In this document: piece after piece, positions 1-8,518 of the stretch | Position numbering within the stretch: position 1 is the stretch's first letter | Layout: the number at the start of each line of letters is the position of its first letter | Assembly: GCF_000160115.1 (NCBI RefSeq) | Contig: NZ_GG665866.1 | Span: forward strand, 1,310,266 to 1,374,265 | DNA length: 64,000 nt | DNA from: Shuttleworthella satelles DSM 14600 | GTDB lineage: Bacteria > Bacillota > Clostridia > Lachnospirales > Lachnospiraceae | Reading direction: 5' to 3' | Position numbers and translations under genes: made by a program | Notes under the pieces: model-generated | Seen by the model: the letters and a program-made list of their open reading frames with translations, nothing else | The model's database searches: none | Told to the model about the DNA's origin: nothing

Positions 1-789
1 ATCATCCGCCTGCGCGCCATGGCCGCTGCCCATCAGCTTGCCTTTCCCATGGTCATGGTCAATGACGCCGACTGCAAACACCTCTTTGACAATCGCTATG
101 GAACCGGCCAGTCCGTCTGGGATGGGATCAACCGCACGACCAACCTGATTGTGGCAGGCAAAAACGCTGTGGTCGCCGGCTACGGCTGGTGCGGCAAGGG
201 CGTCGCCATGCGCGCCAAGGCCCTGGGCGCCAAGGTTATCGTCACCGAGATTGATCCCATTAAAGCGATTGAGGCCCACATGGACGGCTTTGAGGTCATG
301 CCCATGAATCAGGCCGCTCTCACAGGCGACTTCTTCATCACGGTTACCGGCTGCTCCCATGTCATCAACCTGGAGCATATGAAAAAGATGAAGAACGGAG
401 CCATCCTCTGCAATGCCGGCCATTTTGATGTCGAGATTGATATGGCAGGTCTGCGGGCTGCCTCTCTCTCATCCATTGACCAGCGGAAGAATATCATCGG
501 CTATGAAGTCCGTCCCGGAAGCTTCATCTATGTCCTTGGCGAGGGCCGTCTGGTCAACCTGGCCTGCGGAGACGGACATCCGGCGGAGATCATGGACATG
601 TCATTTGCCGTACAGGCTATGTCCGCCCTCTATCTCGTACAACACAAGGACAGCCTGACGGATAAGCTGATTCCTGTTCCCCGGGAAGTGGACCAAAAGA
701 TCGCCCGCCGCAAGCTCGCTTCTCTGGGGCTTTCCATCGATGTCCTGACCCCGAACCAGGAGGAATACCTCCACTCGTCCGCAATTTGA
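1..789 (+). CDS. ahcY: Adenosylhomocysteinase, 3' part (5' end outside window)
   Basis: Hydrolyses S-adenosylhomocysteine to adenosine and homocysteine using bound NAD, clearing the by-product of SAM-dependent methylation. The reading frame is open from base 1, so the N-terminal substrate-binding half is cut off by the window edge; an internal ATG at 19 is not the true start. The NAD-binding Rossmann motif GYGWCGKG is near residue 60 of the visible part, followed by the family motifs around NAGHFDVEID and NLACGDGHP. The C-terminus ends at NQEEYLHSSAI and lacks the KPxxYRY tail of the eukaryotic/proteobacterial enzymes, as in the shorter Thermotoga/clostridial type. Family assignment is firm. 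Confidence 0.95.
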   Translation: MIRLRAMAAAHQLAFPMVMVNDADCKHLFDNRYGTGQSVWDGINRTTNLIVAGKNAVVAGYGWCGKGVAMRAKALGAKVIVTEIDPIKAIEAHMDGFEVMPMNQAALTGDFFITVTGCSHVINLEHMKKMKNGAILCNAGHFDVEIDMAGLRAASLSSIDQRKNIIGYEVRPGSFIYVLGEGRLVNLACGDGHPAEIMDMSFAVQAMSALYLVQHKDSLTDKLIPVPREVDQKIARRKLASLGLSIDVLTPNQEEYLHSSAI

Positions 790-791
790 AC

Positions 792-870
792 AAGTCCCCC
801 GCCAACTCTCGACGGCTTTAAACTCAACGGCTTAAATAAGTCCCTTGCCGACTCTCGACGGCAAAGAAAG
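792..870. repeat. Degenerate direct repeat after ahcY
   Basis: Two imperfect copies of a roughly 46-bp unit lie between ahcY and the next gene. The shared cores are AAGTCCC and ACTCTCGACGGC, with AAGTCCC starting near 792 and 838. Nothing suggests a coding function. It is one of several short tandem duplications at gene ends in this window. Confidence 0.6.
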
Positions 871-882
871 TTTCTCAAAATC

Positions 883-2259
883 ATGCCTAAGGATTTAATC
901 ATTCAAATCATCATTCTGCCGGTTCTTTTGCTGGCTTCCGCCTTCTTCTCCTCCGCGGAGACAGCTCTGACCACCGTCAGCCGGATCAAGGTCAGAACGC
1001 TGGCCGATAACGGCAACCGCCGGGCCGAAACGGTCCTCAGGGTTACAGACCGTCAGAGCAAGATGCTCTCTGCCATTCTCATCGGCAATAATGTCGCCAA
1101 TCTGTCCGCCTCCTCTCTGGCCACCATCATTGCCATCCGCCTTCTCGGAGATATGGGGGCCGGGATCGCGACAGGCGTTTTGACCCTCCTCATTCTCATC
1201 TTTGGAGAGATCGCTCCCAAGAGCATGGCCTCGATTAACAGTCTCTCTCTCTCCCTTCGCTTTGCCCCTCACATCTGGCGCCTGATGTGGATCCTGACAC
1301 CGCTGATCTACATCGTCAATCTTATGGCAAACGCCATGATCCGCCTGATGGGGACGGATCCGCATCGGCGCAGAGAGAATCTGACAGAGGAGGAGCTTAG
1401 AACCATCGTCGACGTCAGCCAGGAAGCGGGCGTCATTGAGCACGAGGAGCGCAATTACATCCACAATCTCTTCGACTTCACAGACTCCAATGTCCGCGAG
1501 GTCATGATTCCGCGAATCGACGTGACCGTCGCCAATGTCAACTGGTCCTACGATAAGCTCATTTCCGTCTTTGCCGGCTGCATGTTCACCCGCCTGCCGG
1601 TCTACGATGAGAACAGTGATTCCATCGTCGGCATCATCAATATGAAAGACCTGCTCCTGGTCAAGGACAAGGCGCATTTCTCCCTGCGGGACTATCTGCG
1701 CAGCGCCTACTTCACCTTTGAGCTCAAGAATACCAGAGAGCTTTTCGAGGAGATGCGGCAGAACTCGATCGCCATGGCCATCGTCATGGACGAGTACGGC
1801 GCGTTTGCCGGAATTATCAGCCTGGAAGATCTCCTGGAGGAATTGGTCGGCGAGATTCGAGACGAGTATGACTCCAATGAGGAGGACGATATTGTCCAGC
1901 TCAATGAGCGGGAATACCTTGTCGTCGGTTCCATGAATCTGGAAGACCTCATGTCCATCATCCCCCTGGGCTATGAGTCCGAGGACTACGACACCATCGG
2001 CGGCTATCTGACCGGTGAATTCGACCACTTCCCCAATCAGGGGGAAACCTATGTGGACAGCAATGGCGCCATCCTCAAGGTGGAGAAGGTCAGAAAGAAC
2101 CGGATTACCAAGATTCTCATTCGCCTGCCTGAGCAGATCGCCAAAGAAGTCGACGAGGAGTCCCTCCCGGATTCCGATGAGGATGAGGAGCCCGGCATGC
2201 TGTCTACTCCCGCCTCCCAGAAGGTCAGCCAGGGTCCCTCTAAGCCGGCGCAAAAATAA
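883..2259 (+). CDS. CNNM/CorC-type membrane protein with CBS domains (HlyC/CorC family)
   Basis: A 458-residue inner-membrane protein of the family formerly called hemolysin-like, now tied to divalent cation (Mg/Co) transport or homeostasis. The N-terminal 180 or so residues form the DUF21/CNNM membrane domain with several hydrophobic segments and the motif FGEIAPKS. Two CBS motifs follow (about residues 195-310, with VMIPRIDV and the VMDEYG stretch), then a CorC_HlyC C-terminal domain (about 330-420, with DYDTIGGYLTGEF). The C-terminal 30 residues are acidic and probably disordered. The start at 883 has only a weak ribosome site. The transported ion cannot be told from sequence. Confidence 0.9.
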   Translation: MPKDLIIQIIILPVLLLASAFFSSAETALTTVSRIKVRTLADNGNRRAETVLRVTDRQSKMLSAILIGNNVANLSASSLATIIAIRLLGDMGAGIATGVLTLLILIFGEIAPKSMASINSLSLSLRFAPHIWRLMWILTPLIYIVNLMANAMIRLMGTDPHRRRENLTEEELRTIVDVSQEAGVIEHEERNYIHNLFDFTDSNVREVMIPRIDVTVANVNWSYDKLISVFAGCMFTRLPVYDENSDSIVGIINMKDLLLVKDKAHFSLRDYLRSAYFTFELKNTRELFEEMRQNSIAMAIVMDEYGAFAGIISLEDLLEELVGEIRDEYDSNEEDDIVQLNEREYLVVGSMNLEDLMSIIPLGYESEDYDTIGGYLTGEFDHFPNQGETYVDSNGAILKVEKVRKNRITKILIRLPEQIAKEVDEESLPDSDEDEEPGMLSTPASQKVSQGPSKPAQK

Positions 2260-2320
2260 GTTTCCCTGCGGCCGATACAAGAATATGTCTCTGCCCAATA
2301 CAAAAATATGTCCCTGTTCC
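2249..2320. repeat. Short tandem repeat over the stop codon of the CBS-domain gene
   Basis: Two clear copies (ATACAAGAATATGTCTCTG-like and ATACAAAAATATGTCCCTG-like, near 2275 and 2298) plus a weaker upstream copy that includes the end of the preceding gene give a period of about 23 bp. It is probably a slippage or duplication product. Confidence 0.5.
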
Positions 2321-2429
2321 GCTTCGCATTCAGGAGGATTTTTGTTATCCTTATCAAAGATGACATCTTCTCTGAAAGGATGATATTCGCACTGCTGTAT
2401 CCCTGAGATTGATAAAGGAGGAATTTACA

Positions 2430-2951
2430 ATGGCACAGAATCCGATTGTCACGATCGAGATGGAGGACGGCTCCGTCATGAAGGCGGAGCTCTATCCCCA
2501 GATCGCTCCCAACACGGTCAACAACTTCATCAGCCTGATCCAAAAGGGTTACTACGACGGCGTCATCTTCCACCGTGTCATCCCGGGCTTCATGATCCAG
2601 GGAGGCGACCCCCAGGGCACCGGTACCGGCGGCCCCGGCTACTGCATTCCCGGCGAATTCTCCCACAACGGTTTTTCCAACGACTTAAAGCACAGCAAGG
2701 GCGTTCTCTCCATGGCCCGCACCATGGTCCCTGACTCTGCGGGAAGCCAGTTCTTCATCATGCATGAGACCTCTCCCCATCTGGATGGTGACTACGCCGC
2801 TTTCGGCCAGGTGATAGAGGGACTCGATGTCATCGACGCCATCGCCAACGCGGACCGCGACTGGAATGACAAGCCGCTCTCGGACCAGAAAATGAAGAGA
2901 GTCACTGTTGAGACCTTCGGCGTCGACTATCCTGAGCCTGAGAAATGCTAA
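2430..2951 (+). CDS. Peptidyl-prolyl cis-trans isomerase, cyclophilin type
   Basis: A single-domain cyclophilin of 173 residues without signal peptide, so cytoplasmic. It catalyses cis-trans isomerisation of Xaa-Pro bonds. Hallmarks are the FHRVIPGFMIQGGD motif (about residues 50-63) and SAGSQFFIM (about 103-111). A TTG in frame at 2409 is possible, but the ATG at 2430 sits 8 nt after a strong AAAGGAGG site (2414-2421) and matches the family N-terminus. It is monocistronic: the next gene is convergent and a terminator follows. Confidence 0.95.
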   Translation: MAQNPIVTIEMEDGSVMKAELYPQIAPNTVNNFISLIQKGYYDGVIFHRVIPGFMIQGGDPQGTGTGGPGYCIPGEFSHNGFSNDLKHSKGVLSMARTMVPDSAGSQFFIMHETSPHLDGDYAAFGQVIEGLDVIDAIANADRDWNDKPLSDQKMKRVTVETFGVDYPEPEKC

Positions 2952-2993
2952 GCTCCTCTTCTATGACCAAATATGTGCCCCCGGGCGCAGCCC

Positions 2994-3039
2994 AAAAAAG
3001 CCCTGTCGACAAGAAAAGCAGCGTCGACAGGGCTTTTCT
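2994..3039. terminator. Bidirectional rho-independent terminator
   Basis: A 15-bp perfect stem (arms about 2996-3010 and 3023-3037, with the core GCCCTGTCGAC) closes a 12-nt loop. It is flanked by an A-run on the left and TTTTCTT on the right, so it can end both the cyclophilin gene and the convergent YgbA-like gene, whose stop codon abuts it. Confidence 0.9.
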
Positions 3040-3410
3040 TATCTGCCCGACTGCTTCTTCTCAGCACGCTTACTGAAGACATGGATCCGATCTGTAAGCA
3101 TATGCTTCAGCAAAAGCAGGGGATGATACAGCAGCATTCGGGGACCGGAATAGCGCATTATCTCCCTGATTTTGTCCCGCATCTTCGGCTCATAGCAGTG
3201 AACCTCACAGGCAGAGCAAAAGGTCTTGGTCTCCATGAAGGGGCAGCGCCGGCTTCGCGCCTGGGCGTAATCAAAAAGCTGCTGGCAGTCCGGGCAAAGC
3301 CCCTCTCTCCTCCCGTGCTTCTTATGGCAGTAGATCGCGATCATCTGTCCGATGACCTTTTTCTCCCGATCTCTTTTTTCGGCGATTTTCTGACTCTGAT
3401 CTCCGCTCAT
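3039..3410 (-). CDS. YgbA-like (nitrous oxide-stimulated promoter family) protein
   Basis: A 123-residue cysteine-rich cytoplasmic protein resembling the YgbA_NO family, named for nitric-oxide-induced genes in enterobacteria and of unsettled biochemical role. Visible cysteines are CPDC (about 41), CPFM (56), CSACEVHC (66-73) and a tail with PRMLLYHP, an arrangement expected for metal or Fe-S binding. Basic and charged residues dominate the N-terminus. It sits alone between a terminator and the cydC end. NO-related function here is inference from family membership. Confidence 0.75.
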   Translation of the reverse strand: MSGDQSQKIAEKRDREKKVIGQMIAIYCHKKHGRREGLCPDCQQLFDYAQARSRRCPFMETKTFCSACEVHCYEPKMRDKIREIMRYSGPRMLLYHPLLLLKHMLTDRIHVFSKRAEKKQSGR

Positions 3411-3564
3411 TTCCCTCTCTTTCGCTCTCAGGCAAAAAACCCGCGTATCATTTCCCTGTGTGGGTCCCGCATCGCCAAATCAGGACTTTGAAATCCGAAT
3501 TTCACCGGGATATTCGAATCCGAATCTCAATGTCCCGTCGCCCTGTTTGAACCCGGGTCTGCGC

Positions 3565-5217
3565 TCAGCTCAGTCGCCCGCTCTCAATGGAATATGACCG
3601 ATCCGCGATAGCCAGGGTCGACTTGCGATGCGATACCAGAACAAGGGTCCGGCCACTGGCCTTGGCTTCCTCCTCTAAGGCCTTGAGAATCGCCCCTTCG
3701 TTGAGGCTGTCCAGGTTGCTGGTCGGCTCATCTAGGAGTAAGAGGGGAGCCCCGTGAAGAAATGCCCTCGCCAGACCGATGCGCTGCCTCTGGCCGCCGG
3801 AGAGATTGTCACCGAGCTCCTCGATTTTGCTCTCATAACCCCTGGGCAGGGTCATGATAAAGTCGTGGATGCTGGCCTTTTTGGCCGCCTCCTCAACCTC
3901 CGCGTCGCTGGCGTCTACCCGTCCGATGCGGATATTCTCCCGCACACTTGTCGCAAAGAGGTCCGTGTCCTGGACCATGTATGACTCCAGTTTCCTCAAA
4001 TGATCGGTTTCAATCTCTCCGATATCAAGTCCCGAGACTCTGACCGTCCTCTCCGGTGCCTGCCAGAAGCGCATGATCAGCTTGAGCAGGGTTGACTTGC
4101 CGCTCCCGCTTCGCCCGGTGACCGCGACGATCTCACCGGGCGCAAAATCCGCGGACAGATCATGCAGGATTTCCTCCTCACCATAGGCAAAGGTCAAATG
4201 CCGGACAGAGGCGCCAGAGAAGTCCGGCCGAGCCCCCTTTGTCACGTCCGGGGTCACAGGCTCTTCCTCCAGAAGGGACAGGACGCGCTCGCCGGAGGCC
4301 AGAGTGGAATCCATTGCTGCAGACAGATTGGCCAGGGCTAAAACCGGCCCAAAGGAAGCCGCCAGCATTACTGTTGCCATGACAGTGGAGGCAAAGTCGA
4401 GCCGCAGGCAGACAGCTGCCAGAATCATCAGAATGGGCCAGAGCATGACAAGTCCTGCGGACCAGGCGGAGACCGCTCCGGCATGATGGGCGATCTGCAT
4501 CTGCAGGTCATTGAGTTCCAGGGTCTTCTGACGAATCTCCGCCTCCTTCTTCTCTCCCATTCCAAACTGCAGGACATCACGAATCCCCCGCAGACTCTCG
4601 AGAAAGACATTGTTGAGGCTCCCCAGCTTGCTGCGCAGGTCCATGCCTCCTGACCGGCCCATACGGCTGCTGGCGAGCGGAAGGAAGAGCCCCAGGCTCA
4701 GATAGGCCGCAAGGGCCAGAAGACCAAGCAGGGGGTGGAAGCCCCCGATCAGCAGGCTCATGATCAGGCTTACAAGAAAGGCGATGCAGACGGGGGCAAT
4801 GGTGTGGGCATAGAAAACCTCAAGCAATTCAATATCGCCGGTGATCAGAGCGATCAAATCCCCTCGTCCTCTCCCCTCCAGCTTGGCCGGCGCCAGCTTG
4901 CGCAGGGCGGCAAAGACCTTGTCCCGAATCACAGCCAATAGCTTAAAGGCGATGTAGTGGCCGCAGGTCTGCTCCCCATAGCGAAGGACGGCCCTGGCCA
5001 GGGCAATCACAAGCATAAGGGCGATCGTCGCCCCGAAGGAAATTTTCCAGGGACTCTCGCCGGTCAGCACCAGCAAAAGATGCGCCGCCAATACCGTGAT
5101 AAAGATCGCGCAGAGATAGCCCAAAACGCCAAGGCTGATACAGGCCAGCATGACATGGGCCAGGGGGGACAGAAGGCGAATCAGGCCAGCCATGATTTTG
5201 ATCCCGCTTCTTCTCAT
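3565..5217 (-). CDS. cydC: Thiol reductant ABC exporter subunit CydC-like
   Basis: An exporter-type ABC half-transporter of 550 residues: membrane domain about 1-310, nucleotide-binding domain about 330-550. Walker A is GRSGSGKST, the signature is LSGGQRQR, and Walker B is LLLLDEP. Its ATG overlaps the TGA of the upstream cydD by 4 bp, typical of coupled heterodimer subunits. In E. coli CydDC exports cysteine and glutathione and is needed for cytochrome bd assembly. No cydAB is in view, so the substrate and role here are inferred; other heterodimeric exporters are the alternative. Confidence 0.8.
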   Translation of the reverse strand: MRRSGIKIMAGLIRLLSPLAHVMLACISLGVLGYLCAIFITVLAAHLLLVLTGESPWKISFGATIALMLVIALARAVLRYGEQTCGHYIAFKLLAVIRDKVFAALRKLAPAKLEGRGRGDLIALITGDIELLEVFYAHTIAPVCIAFLVSLIMSLLIGGFHPLLGLLALAAYLSLGLFLPLASSRMGRSGGMDLRSKLGSLNNVFLESLRGIRDVLQFGMGEKKEAEIRQKTLELNDLQMQIAHHAGAVSAWSAGLVMLWPILMILAAVCLRLDFASTVMATVMLAASFGPVLALANLSAAMDSTLASGERVLSLLEEEPVTPDVTKGARPDFSGASVRHLTFAYGEEEILHDLSADFAPGEIVAVTGRSGSGKSTLLKLIMRFWQAPERTVRVSGLDIGEIETDHLRKLESYMVQDTDLFATSVRENIRIGRVDASDAEVEEAAKKASIHDFIMTLPRGYESKIEELGDNLSGGQRQRIGLARAFLHGAPLLLLDEPTSNLDSLNEGAILKALEEEAKASGRTLVLVSHRKSTLAIADRSYSIESGRLS

Positions 5218-6974
5218 GCTCTGGCCTCCTCTCTCTGTCTCTTTGTCTTTTGCCCGAAGGTCTCCAGGCTCTCCTGCGCTCTGAAGAGCGCGGCATAGCC
5301 GGCGTCAGCTTCCATCAGTCGCGCGTGACTGCCCAGTTCCTTCAGATGGCCCGACTCCAGATAAGCGATGATATCAGAACCCACCACATTGGCCAGGCGA
5401 TGAGAGATCAAAAGCACCGTGTGGCTGCCGTGCATGCCGTAAATGGCCTGCATGATCGCCTCCTCGCTCTCGGCATCGATGTTGCTGGTCGCCTCGTCAA
5501 AGATATAGACGGGGCTGTCCTTGAGCAGGGCCCTGGCCAAAGCCAGCCTCTGCCTCTGTCCTCCGGAGAGGTTCTCTCCCCGCTCTCTGAGCTGAAAGTC
5601 CAGGCCTCCCTGGCTCTCAATAAAGTCCCAGAGAGCGACCCGGCGCAGGGCGGCAATCATCTCGGCCTCCGAAGCATCTGCCTTTCCCTCGCGCAGGCTC
5701 TCGCGCACACTGCCCGCAAAGAGATAGGCCGCGGAGGGCACGACCGTCACAAGGGCACGCAGACTCTCTCGGCTGGCCCGCCGAAGATCCGTCTGCCCAA
5801 AGCGGATATCTCCCTCGTAGCCATCGCGAATTCCGGATAAGAGCGCCGCCAGAGTCGACTTGCCGCAGCCGGACGCGCCGACCAGAGAGACCAGGCTCCC
5901 CTTGGGAATCTCAAGACTGATATCAGACAGGGTTTCTTTCTGCCCGTCATAGGAGAAGGTCAGATGCCTGATAGAGATGCCCTCTCCCGCCAGCTCGCTT
6001 CCATCCTCCTTTTCCGGCAAATCCAAAAGACGGAAAATGCGCTCAGAAGCGGCGATTCCGTTCATGGCTGTGTGAAAGTAGCTGCCAAGAGCCCGCATGG
6101 CCAAAAAGAACTCGGCGGACAGCATGACCATGGCAATCGCCTGGCCGAAGTTGACCCGGCCGGCCCGGTAGGCCAGGGCCGTCAGAATGCAGCCGATCGC
6201 GCTGCCCCCGTAGGCCACGAAATCCATTATGGTGACGGAATTGAGCTGCATGGTCAGCACCTTCATGGTCACCTTGCGAAAGCGCTCTGACTCCGCGTTC
6301 ATCTGCTCATGCCTCCTGGCATCTGCCCCGTAGACCTTGAGCGTTGTCAGGCCCTGCAGATTTTCCAGGAAACTGTCGCCAAGTTCCGCGTAAGCATCCC
6401 AGTAGCTGGACAGGAGCTTCTTGGCAAAGCGCTGCACCTTGGCGATCGCCAGAGGGATCAGGGGAACACAGAGAAAGAGAACCAGACCGGTCAGGGGTGA
6501 CAGGGGCAAAAAGACGAGAAGCAGGGTCAGAGGGGCCAGCATGGCAAAAAAGAACTGGGGAATGTAGTTGCCGAAATAGGACTCCAGCTGCTCGACTCCC
6601 TCTCCCGCCAACTGCACCAGTTCCGCGGTCGGAAAAACATCCATATAGGATGGTCCCAGACGTCGTATTTTGGCGTAGATATCTGATCTCAGCTTAACCT
6701 TGACGCAGGAGGCCGCCCTCTGTCCCCGGTCCGCGATCCATCCGTTGAAAACAAAGCGCAGAAGGATGCAAAAGAGGGCAATCACAAGCAGAGTCGGCTC
6801 AATCGATGAGAGGCCGTTTCCTGTCCCCTTCTCCCGAATCAGCTGCAGCTGCCTTCCCAGGGCAAACCAGAGGACAATTCCGGCGACCAGACTCAACCAG
6901 TGACAGATCACCTTTTGTATCATGTATCTTCTGGCCTCGGGCACCAGGGCCAAGAGGCGCTTCTTGGGCATCAT
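5214..6974 (-). CDS. cydD: Thiol reductant ABC exporter subunit CydD-like
   Basis: The 586-residue partner of the downstream cydC product. Membrane domain about 15-310; ATPase domain with Walker A GASGCGKST, signature NLSGGQRQR and Walker B VYIFDEATS. The motif VDPFPTAELVQLAGEGVEQL-like stretch (about 105-125) is typical of CydD. It starts 7 bp after the ybaN stop, so ybaN-cydD-cydC form one transcript. The likely role is export of a low-molecular-weight thiol to set the redox state outside the membrane. Confidence 0.8.
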   Translation of the reverse strand: MMPKKRLLALVPEARRYMIQKVICHWLSLVAGIVLWFALGRQLQLIREKGTGNGLSSIEPTLLVIALFCILLRFVFNGWIADRGQRAASCVKVKLRSDIYAKIRRLGPSYMDVFPTAELVQLAGEGVEQLESYFGNYIPQFFFAMLAPLTLLLVFLPLSPLTGLVLFLCVPLIPLAIAKVQRFAKKLLSSYWDAYAELGDSFLENLQGLTTLKVYGADARRHEQMNAESERFRKVTMKVLTMQLNSVTIMDFVAYGGSAIGCILTALAYRAGRVNFGQAIAMVMLSAEFFLAMRALGSYFHTAMNGIAASERIFRLLDLPEKEDGSELAGEGISIRHLTFSYDGQKETLSDISLEIPKGSLVSLVGASGCGKSTLAALLSGIRDGYEGDIRFGQTDLRRASRESLRALVTVVPSAAYLFAGSVRESLREGKADASEAEMIAALRRVALWDFIESQGGLDFQLRERGENLSGGQRQRLALARALLKDSPVYIFDEATSNIDAESEEAIMQAIYGMHGSHTVLLISHRLANVVGSDIIAYLESGHLKELGSHARLMEADAGYAALFRAQESLETFGQKTKRQREEARA

Positions 6975-6980
6975 CTTTTA

Positions 6981-7466
6981 TCAATCCTCCTGTATGATAC
7001 TCTCGTTTGCTCTTTTCTCTTCATCCTGATCTGCCGGGCAGGTTCGGATCACCAGTCCAAAGGCAATCAGGTGAGCGACCCAGACCAGGCCCATAACAGA
7101 GGCTCCGATCAAGGCTCCCTTGGATCCTTTGATCAGGTAAGCTCGAATCATAAAGAATTCCGCAATTCCCATGATGAGGGTAACGCTTAAGATGATATGG
7201 CATTTGGCCGCCCTCGTCATGCCTTCTCCCCTCTTAAGACTCGCTAGATGGCTCTGGTAGAGGCGACTGGATTGGAACCAGGCATTGAGTCGATCTGAAC
7301 TCCTGGCGAAAAAGAAAGCTGCCAGGAGGAGAAATGGCGTCGTCGGTAAAATAGGCAGGGCAATGCCAATCGCTCCCAGGCCGACGCAAAGGAGTCCCAG
7401 GAAGAGAAAAAGCCCCCGCAAGGGCCTTTTCCCCATGATCTTCTCGCTCTTTCGCTCTTGTCTCAT
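6981..7466 (-). CDS. YbaN/DUF454 family inner-membrane protein
   Basis: A small membrane protein of 161 residues. The family signature GAIGIALPILPTTPFLLLAAFFFARSS-type segment occurs near residues 30-55 and marks DUF454 (E. coli YbaN). About three to four hydrophobic helices are visible (about 15-50, 90-110, 120-145). The start is uncertain: Met1 or the internal Met at residue 11 (MGKRPLRG), neither with a strong ribosome site. It is first gene of the ybaN-cydDC transcript. Biochemical function is unknown. Confidence 0.85.
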   Translation of the reverse strand: MRQERKSEKIMGKRPLRGLFLFLGLLCVGLGAIGIALPILPTTPFLLLAAFFFARSSDRLNAWFQSSRLYQSHLASLKRGEGMTRAAKCHIILSVTLIMGIAEFFMIRAYLIKGSKGALIGASVMGLVWVAHLIAFGLVIRTCPADQDEEKRANESIIQED

Positions 7467-7497
7467 ATTTCTCTCAACTCTTCAGTAATTCTTCCTT

Positions 7498-7566
7498 GAT
7501 TTTCCGTATTCCGTGATTTTTCGTATTCAGCGAGCTTTTCACATTCAGAGATCTTTTTCGTGCAGC
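7498..7566. repeat. Tandem repeat of about 17 bp upstream of ybaN
   Basis: Four imperfect copies of GATTTTTCGTATTCAGC lie between the mrp stop and the ybaN start. They overlap the expected ybaN promoter region; no regulatory meaning can be shown. Confidence 0.5.
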
Positions 7567-7599
7567 TGGCAAAGCCCGTTTCCACACGACAGAAAGTGC

Positions 7600-8436
7600 T
7601 CACTTATCCAATGCCTTCAGCAGTTCTACGCCCTTGTCCAGGAAGTGATTCTGTATAGCAAAGACTCTCCCCTGGTCCACTGTCTCCGCATAGTCCGGAT
7701 CAAGAGGGAGCTTGCCCAAAACGGGAATATGCAGCTCCTCTGCCACCTCATCGACATGGGACGGACCAAAGAGACTGATCTGCCTGCCGCAGTCAGGGCA
7801 TTCCAGATAGGAGTAGTTCTCTACCAGACCAAGCACAGGAATCTCCATCATATTGGCCATGTTATAAGCCTTTTTGACAATCATCTGCACCAGCTCCTGG
7901 GGCGAAGTGACAATCACAACGCCGTCGACAGGCAGGGACTGAAAGACCGTCAGGGGAACATCTCCCGTTCCCGGAGGCATATCCACGAACAGATAATCAA
8001 TATCGCCCCAATTGACCCCGGACCAGAACTCCTTGACCGTACCCGCGATGACGGGACCGCGCCAGACCACAGGCGTCTCCTCCTGGTCTAAGAGCAGGTT
8101 AACGGACATGATCTTGGTGGAATCCTCCGCCCTGACGGGAATCGTTCCATTATCATCCGCGTAAGCGGGCCCATGGACTCCATACATCTTGGGGATCGAG
8201 GGTCCTGTGATATCCGCGTCCAAAATCCCCACCTTGTATCCGGCAAGGTTCATCTGACAGGCGAGAGAAGCGGTGACAAATGATTTGCCGACGCCGCCCT
8301 TGCCTGAGATAACGCCGATCACATGCTTAATATGGGAATTGGGGTTGGCGTCCACATGAAAATCGGGCTTCTGGGGCTCCTTCTTATTCCTGGTAAAACG
8401 TTCCGTATCAAAATGAGGCTCTTGCATGTCTGCCAT
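7600..8436 (-). CDS. mrp: Mrp/NBP35-type P-loop ATPase (Fe-S carrier)
   Basis: A cytoplasmic ATPase of 278 residues in the Mrp/ApbC/NBP35 family, which carries and transfers [4Fe-4S] clusters to apo-proteins. The deviant Walker A GKGGVGKS (about residues 45-52), DADITGPSIP switch, VDMPPGTGD and a C-terminal CPDC metal site (about 210) are all visible. The ATG at 8436 (MADMQEPHFD) is chosen because AAAGGAGAT lies just upstream; an in-frame start at 8457 is less likely. It follows mtnA by about 80 bp on the same strand. Confidence 0.92.
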   Translation of the reverse strand: MADMQEPHFDTERFTRNKKEPQKPDFHVDANPNSHIKHVIGVISGKGGVGKSFVTASLACQMNLAGYKVGILDADITGPSIPKMYGVHGPAYADDNGTIPVRAEDSTKIMSVNLLLDQEETPVVWRGPVIAGTVKEFWSGVNWGDIDYLFVDMPPGTGDVPLTVFQSLPVDGVVIVTSPQELVQMIVKKAYNMANMMEIPVLGLVENYSYLECPDCGRQISLFGPSHVDEVAEELHIPVLGKLPLDPDYAETVDQGRVFAIQNHFLDKGVELLKALDK

Positions 8437-8518
8437 CGCTATCTCCTTTCCGCTCACTTAATAGATAGTAACATCATACAACATCTCTCCCACAAAATTG
8501 TTGCATGTCCAACTGTTT

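Noticed and set aside
895..2298. 467-codon minus-strand ORF opposite the CBS-domain gene
   Set aside because: It is a mirror of a well-supported gene; composition bias at codon position keeps the frame open.
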